Source of the DNA: Lacipirellula limnantheis | GTDB lineage: Bacteria > Planctomycetota > Planctomycetia > Pirellulales > Lacipirellulaceae | Length of the DNA stretch: 64,000 bases | Direction of reading: 5' to 3' | NCBI RefSeq assembly: GCF_007746075.1 | Contig: NZ_CP036339.1 | Span: 4,369,786 to 4,433,785, forward strand | In this document: positions 60,232-64,000 of the stretch, in pieces | How positions within the stretch are numbered: the stretch's first letter is position 1 | Layout of the letters: each line of letters opens with the position of its first letter | The notes under the pieces: generated by a model | Databases searched by the model: none | What the model saw: only the letters and a program-made list of their open reading frames with translations | Told to the model about the DNA's origin: nothing | Made by a program: the position numbers and the translations under genes

Positions 60232-61173
60232 CTAGCTGCGAACCCTTCGCGTTGCATTCTCCCGGGAGGAGTCGCTGACGGTTTCGTTACCCCAATGCGG
60301 GGCCGGAACGATGTTTGCCGCACCAGAAGACCGCAAACTAACGAAGTCGTGGCGGGCCTGGTCGCTCATCGCCACATCGAGGATTCGCGTCACGAGCAGC
60401 GTCTCGCGACGATCAACCAGCGGCCGGCCCGCATCGAAAAAATCGAGGATGCTCGCCGCGGCGTCGAGGAACAGCGTCGCGCCATCGACGACGATCTGAT
60501 CGTGCCCCTGCTGCGTCGACACGATGGCGCTGAACGGAATCTCGACTTCGGGGTTGAAGTCAATGATCGCCGATCGATCGCCTGCGAACTGCACTAACCA
60601 TTGCGGATGACGTTCCGGTCCGAATCGCAAGAGGCGCACAGCGTCGTGTCCCATGCAACTCACGGCCAGCTCAATCGGATGAATGCCGTATTCCGCGAAC
60701 GAGGCGCCCGACGAGAAGATGCTCATACTTTGCACCGGCGACGGCAGTTCGCGCACAAAGGATTGCACCGCCGTGCTGCGGAGCGCCGACGTGGTCTGGA
60801 TCGGGACGTCGTGCGCATCGGCCAGGGCGAAGATCTCGTTCGCCGTCGTTTCGTCGGGGGCGAACGTCTTGTCGACAAACGTCGGCTTACCGAGCGGCAG
60901 TACGGCTCGGCACATTTCCAGGTGCAATTCGGGATTCGACGGCGCGAGCACCACGACGAAGTCGACCGCCGCGTCCAACGCGTCGAGTTCTCGCCAATAG
61001 GGCAGGCTACGCTCATCAGCCCACGCGCTGCTGACCTCGTGTTCCAGCGACGTCGCCCCCGCGATCGTGTATCCACGACTCGCCAGGGGTCCGCGCAGCG
61101 CCTTCAAATAGACTTCCGCGTGGTAATTGTCGAGGCGATAGTCCACCAAGCCGATGTTCTTCTTCACAGCCAT
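60232..61173 (-). CDS. Divergent Gfo/Idh/MocA-type oxidoreductase
   Basis: A 313-residue protein, shorter than the neighbouring family member. The N-terminal 'IGLVDYRLDNYHAEVYLKAL' lacks a classic GxGxxG, but the middle reads like the family: 'AVDFVVVLAPSNPELHLEMC', 'LGKPTFVDKTFAPDETTANE' (DKT in place of EKP), 'EYGIHPIELAVSCMGHDAVR' (the H of the catalytic region). The weak dinucleotide motif raises the possibility of a changed activity or a structural role. It is the second gene of the cluster, 19 bases after the kinase-like gene. Confidence 0.75.
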   Translation of the reverse strand: MAVKKNIGLVDYRLDNYHAEVYLKALRGPLASRGYTIAGATSLEHEVSSAWADERSLPYWRELDALDAAVDFVVVLAPSNPELHLEMCRAVLPLGKPTFVDKTFAPDETTANEIFALADAHDVPIQTTSALRSTAVQSFVRELPSPVQSMSIFSSGASFAEYGIHPIELAVSCMGHDAVRLLRFGPERHPQWLVQFAGDRSAIIDFNPEVEIPFSAIVSTQQGHDQIVVDGATLFLDAAASILDFFDAGRPLVDRRETLLVTRILDVAMSDQARHDFVSLRSSGAANIVPAPHWGNETVSDSSRENATRRVRS

Positions 61174-61192
61174 GTTGATTTCGTGCCGATTC

Positions 61193-62311
61193 CTACGATC
61201 GAAAGGTGAACGGAAGAGCCAACAGCCCCGCGCTGTCAGCGGTGCGGCAGCCAGTGGTCTCAGGAGTGGTAATTGGCAGGCGCTTTAAGTGTCGTACCGC
61301 AAGCCAAGCGATTGACTCAGCCGCCATCGTTATGGGGTTGAGTCCCCGTTCAGTGACGTTCCGCACCGCCGCAAAATGGGACTCCAGCATCCGGCGGATG
61401 ACCGGTTGCTCGCTGCCGGGACCGGTAATCCACAGCAACTCGGGGATTTCCGGCAGCTGTCGAGTAGCGCGGGCTAACGCCTCGACGGTAATCGCACACA
61501 GGGTGGCGGCGCCATCCGCGACGCTTAGTCCGGAAACGTCAACATGATCGAACTCGTAACGGTCGGCGGCTTTAGGCAAAGAACGCGTGAAAAAGGGCGC
61601 ATCGAGCGCCGTGCGGACGATCTCTTCGTCGACGCGGCCCTCAAGGGATACGCGCCCGTCCAGATCGTGCGGCAACTCGGCCATCTCCTGAACCCATTCG
61701 TTCAATAATCCGACCCCCGGGCCAGTATCGCCGGCGATAATCTCGTTGTCGCTGCTCAGCCACGTCACGCTCGCCACCGCCCCCAAGTGCAACATCAACG
61801 CCGGCCGGGGCTCATTCGACATGAGAGCCCAGTGAAACATCGCGGCAAGCGGCGCCCCTTCGCCTCCAATGGCCATATCGTGCCGACGAAAGTCACTCAC
61901 GACGGGGAGTTTGATCGATTCAGCGAGCTGCCATGGGTTGCCCAATTGATAAGTCAGCCCTTCGCTGGGAATGTGCCGCAGCGTGTGGCCATGGAGCCCG
62001 ACGACCTCGACTCCCTCGGTTTGGAGGGGAAACTCTGTCCGCAACTTGGCAAAGGCTTGAGCAACGTGGTCGGTCAACTGTTTTTCCAGCCGCAATATCT
62101 CGGTCGTCGGCAAGTCGTTCTGGGTTGCTTCGAGGACGCGCCAGCGCAGCCGACGGTCATAAGGCAGCGAAACTCCTCCCAGTGAGATAATCTCATCGCG
62201 CCCATCCGTATCGATAATCGCCGCGTCGACCCCATCGCCCGAGGATGCGGCCAGCAGCCCAATCGAGCGCGTTAGAGATTCCGAACTCAATGGAGGCGTC
62301 TTTTGGCTCAT
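61193..62311 (-). CDS. Anhydro-N-acetylmuramic acid kinase-like protein, divergent
   Basis: A 372-residue protein of the AnmK fold (ASKHA ATPase). Family landmarks are present in altered form: 'GLLAASSGDGVDAAII' stands where AnmK has GLMSGTSLDGVDAA, 'VVGLHGHTLRH' where SHGQTVRH is usual, 'VVSDFRRHDMAIGGEGAPLA' close to the norm, and 'GDTGPGVGLLNEWVQEMA' where DTGPGNxLID is usual. AnmK hydrolyses and phosphorylates anhydro-MurNAc during cell-wall recycling. The changed nucleotide/sugar loop and its place in a transport and oxidoreductase cluster suggest a related anhydro or amino sugar substrate. It is the first gene of the minus-strand cluster. Confidence 0.8.
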   Translation of the reverse strand: MSQKTPPLSSESLTRSIGLLAASSGDGVDAAIIDTDGRDEIISLGGVSLPYDRRLRWRVLEATQNDLPTTEILRLEKQLTDHVAQAFAKLRTEFPLQTEGVEVVGLHGHTLRHIPSEGLTYQLGNPWQLAESIKLPVVSDFRRHDMAIGGEGAPLAAMFHWALMSNEPRPALMLHLGAVASVTWLSSDNEIIAGDTGPGVGLLNEWVQEMAELPHDLDGRVSLEGRVDEEIVRTALDAPFFTRSLPKAADRYEFDHVDVSGLSVADGAATLCAITVEALARATRQLPEIPELLWITGPGSEQPVIRRMLESHFAAVRNVTERGLNPITMAAESIAWLAVRHLKRLPITTPETTGCRTADSAGLLALPFTFRS

Positions 62312-62463
62312 AGGAGGGGTGCCGAATCCGTAGTTTATCAGCGGCCGAAATGCGCCGCCTCAGCATCCGCGCACTTTTTTCCACTGGATGCGCACAGACA
62401 TGTTAGGATGGAGAGATCGGATGCTTCTTCGGATTAGACCTTGTACCGCGCCGGAGCTGTGCG
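62312..62463. promoter_or_regulatory. Divergent regulatory region between the catabolic cluster and its regulator
   Basis: The sequence GGATG(C) occurs at 62386-62391, 62406-62410 and 62419-62424, and inverted (GCATCC) at 62363-62368. These may be half-sites for the XylR/AraC-type regulator encoded next to it, which binds repeats. GGAG about 7 bases before 62464 is the regulator's ribosome site. Promoter hexamers were not clear. Confidence 0.4.
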
Positions 62464-63636
62464 ATGCCGCTTTCCACCAAGAACCGCGCATTGCAGATTG
62501 CTGTGCTAGTGGAAACTGACAACGGCTGGGGCCGCAGCGTCGTTGAGGGTGTCGCCGATTACGCGCAACGATTCGGCCCGTGGAATTTGCTGATCGACCC
62601 GCGGGACCATAGCCGCGGTTGGTCTCTCCCGGATCGCTGGCGCGGAGACGGGATCATTGCTAGGGTCAGTACGCCGCTTCATCTGGAGGAAATCGCTCGC
62701 TGCGGGCTGCCGGCTGTGAACGTCGACAACGTGTTCGAAAACCAGGAGGGAATGGGACAAGTTACCACGGACGAGCATTCTTGGGCCACGATGGCGTTGT
62801 CCCACTTTCGCGAGCGAGGCTTCACGCACTTCGCGTATTTTGCACCTCCAAGTCATGAATATTCCAAGAAAGGCGCCCAAGCCTTTTTTGCGGTCGTCAC
62901 CGCAGACGGGCACGATTGTCACGTCTACCGCCCGGGCTACCGCGGCGGCCGACGCATTAGCCGCGACGAAGAACACAACCGCATTCATCGCTGGCTCAGT
63001 CATTTGCCGAAACCAGTGGCGATTCTCGCGGTGGATGCACGCCGCGGTCGGCAGCTGACGGAGATCTGCAGTCTGGAACGGATCCGCGTACCTGATGAAG
63101 TCGCGATTCTCGCCGGCGACACTGACGAATTCCTGTGCAATCTGAGTTCGCCGCCGCTCTCGAGCATCGCCGTGGCCAGCCAGCGAATTGGTCACGAAGC
63201 GGCGGCGATGCTCGACCGCATGATGCAAGGGCACACGGCGCCGATCAAGCCATTGTCGATCCCTCCGGTCAGAGTCGTCGGCAAGCAGTCGACGGACGTG
63301 CTCGCGATCGACGATCCAATGATTGTGCAGGCGCTGAGATTTATTCAAACGCACGCCTTTCGCGGCATTGCCGTTGAAGACGTCCTACGCGAAGTGCCGG
63401 TTTCACGCCGCTATTTGGAATTGCAGTTCAAGCGCCGCATTGGACGCCTGCCTGCCGAGGAGATTCGACGACTCCGGTTGGAGCGCGGACGCGAGCTTCT
63501 TACCCAGTCCGACCTATCCGTCGAGGCGATTTCCGCCGCCTGCGGGTATGCGGGAGCGACGCAGTTCGGCGTCGCGTTCTGCCGGCAGTTCGGGGCCACG
63601 CCCCTTGCATTCCGGCGGAAGTTGACGAGAAGCTGA
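62464..63636 (+). CDS. XylR-like AraC-family transcriptional regulator
   Basis: A 390-residue regulator. The N-terminal 280 residues are a periplasmic-binding-protein-like sugar sensor of the LacI/XylR type ('IAVLVETDNGWGRSVVEGVA', 'ALSHFRERGFTHFAYFAPPS', 'VAILAGDTDEFLCNLSSPPL'). The C-terminal 100 residues are the AraC double helix-turn-helix: 'EDVLREVPVSRRYLELQFKR', 'PAEEIRRLRLERGRELLTQS' and 'ISAACGYAGATQFGVAFCRQ'. Members activate sugar catabolic genes when bound to their inducer. It is divergent from the five-gene cluster (152 bases), its likely target. Confidence 0.92.
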   Translation: MPLSTKNRALQIAVLVETDNGWGRSVVEGVADYAQRFGPWNLLIDPRDHSRGWSLPDRWRGDGIIARVSTPLHLEEIARCGLPAVNVDNVFENQEGMGQVTTDEHSWATMALSHFRERGFTHFAYFAPPSHEYSKKGAQAFFAVVTADGHDCHVYRPGYRGGRRISRDEEHNRIHRWLSHLPKPVAILAVDARRGRQLTEICSLERIRVPDEVAILAGDTDEFLCNLSSPPLSSIAVASQRIGHEAAAMLDRMMQGHTAPIKPLSIPPVRVVGKQSTDVLAIDDPMIVQALRFIQTHAFRGIAVEDVLREVPVSRRYLELQFKRRIGRLPAEEIRRLRLERGRELLTQSDLSVEAISAACGYAGATQFGVAFCRQFGATPLAFRRKLTRS

Positions 63637-64000
63637 TCGACTGCCTTCGACATGCTGACTCGCAGAGAGGATCGCACCGATCTCCGCACCGTGGGACAAC
63701 GACATGTTCGACTTCCGCAACTCCGCCTGCGTTGGGGATATCCCATAGACCGCGTGCGCAGTCTATTGAAAAGATTGCGCGGTTAGTGTTTGTGACGTTT
63801 CGACCCCACTATTAGGATGCAATGAGAGAAGGAACGTGCGCGACCCAATAAACGCTCGCAAGCCGCCTCGAAAAAGGCCGCGCCGCTGGCTGCGACGTCG
63901 ATCGGTTTGGCCGGCTTCACGATCGACCGTGGTCTGATTTTCCGTTCGTCGGAATATCACGTAACGGAACCCTTGGTGCGTTGGAATGATTCGGCGGCCG
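63637..64000. other. Terminal region, no supported gene
   Basis: About 360 bases. A frame open to the window edge from about 63831 reads 'KRSQAASKKAAPLAATSIGL', a possible export-signal-like stretch, but it has no start codon in its own frame, and the nearest ATG (63822) runs into TAA after nine codons. It could be a frameshifted gene start continuing beyond the window. Confidence 0.3.

Noticed and set aside
63763..63960. A 65-codon minus-strand frame near the window end
   Set aside because: No start site, no domain, and Arg/Ser-rich composition typical of a random frame.

Overview
The window is GC-rich DNA from a planctomycete, most likely of the Pirellulales type. Evidence: a DUF1559 prepilin-like protein, a PEP-CTERM protein, an exported beta-helix protein with the 'LEDRRVLS' N-terminal motif, many weak or absent Shine-Dalgarno sites, and very many dispersed fold-back repeats between genes. 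No rRNA or tRNA gene was recognised.

Layout. 1-9.8 kb: a partial hisD, threonine aldolase, glutamate dehydrogenase, two large membrane-anchored proteins with secretin-like domains, then a DUF1559 protein and an EF-hand lipoprotein. 9.9-15.8 kb: an accessory block with a decayed IS630-type element, a 1141-residue beta-helix protein and a second, DDE-type insertion sequence. 15.8-23.7 kb: aroF (DAHP synthase, minus strand), an S9 peptidase, a ComEC-type protein and a fatty-acid desaturase. 24.3-33.3 kb: a second accessory block. It holds an intact IS630 copy, integron-type attC recombination sites with small cassette genes, ankyrin proteins (one interrupted by a stop codon), a PEP-CTERM protein and small hypothetical genes. 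33.7-55.4 kb: mainly core genes: rpsO-pnp, a histidine kinase and NtrC-type regulator, mutL, a fused aroD-aroE gene, aroK, prepilin peptidase, an OmpA-like lipoprotein, cobA-hemD, a TPR protein, rpsT, rluB-pyrK, manA and tatC. 55.4-63.6 kb: a five-gene minus-strand cluster (anhydromuramate-kinase-like protein, two Gfo/Idh/MocA oxidoreductases, a sodium-solute symporter, an FAD oxidoreductase) divergent from a XylR/AraC-type regulator. This reads as a regulated sugar uptake and catabolism unit.

The most notable observation is upstream of aroF on the minus strand. A 23-codon reading frame has seven aromatic codons (Tyr, Phe, Trp) among codons 4-12. It is followed by a GC-rich hairpin with a run of six T, and leader sequence can pair with the hairpin's 5' arm. 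This has the layout of a ribosome-mediated transcription attenuator for the first enzyme of aromatic amino acid synthesis. The second is a small attC-bounded cassette cluster without an integrase (25.48-26.54 kb), invaded by an IS630 element and a compact fold-back element. The third is a pair of 25-bp-arm hairpins 28 kb apart whose arms differ by compensating changes.
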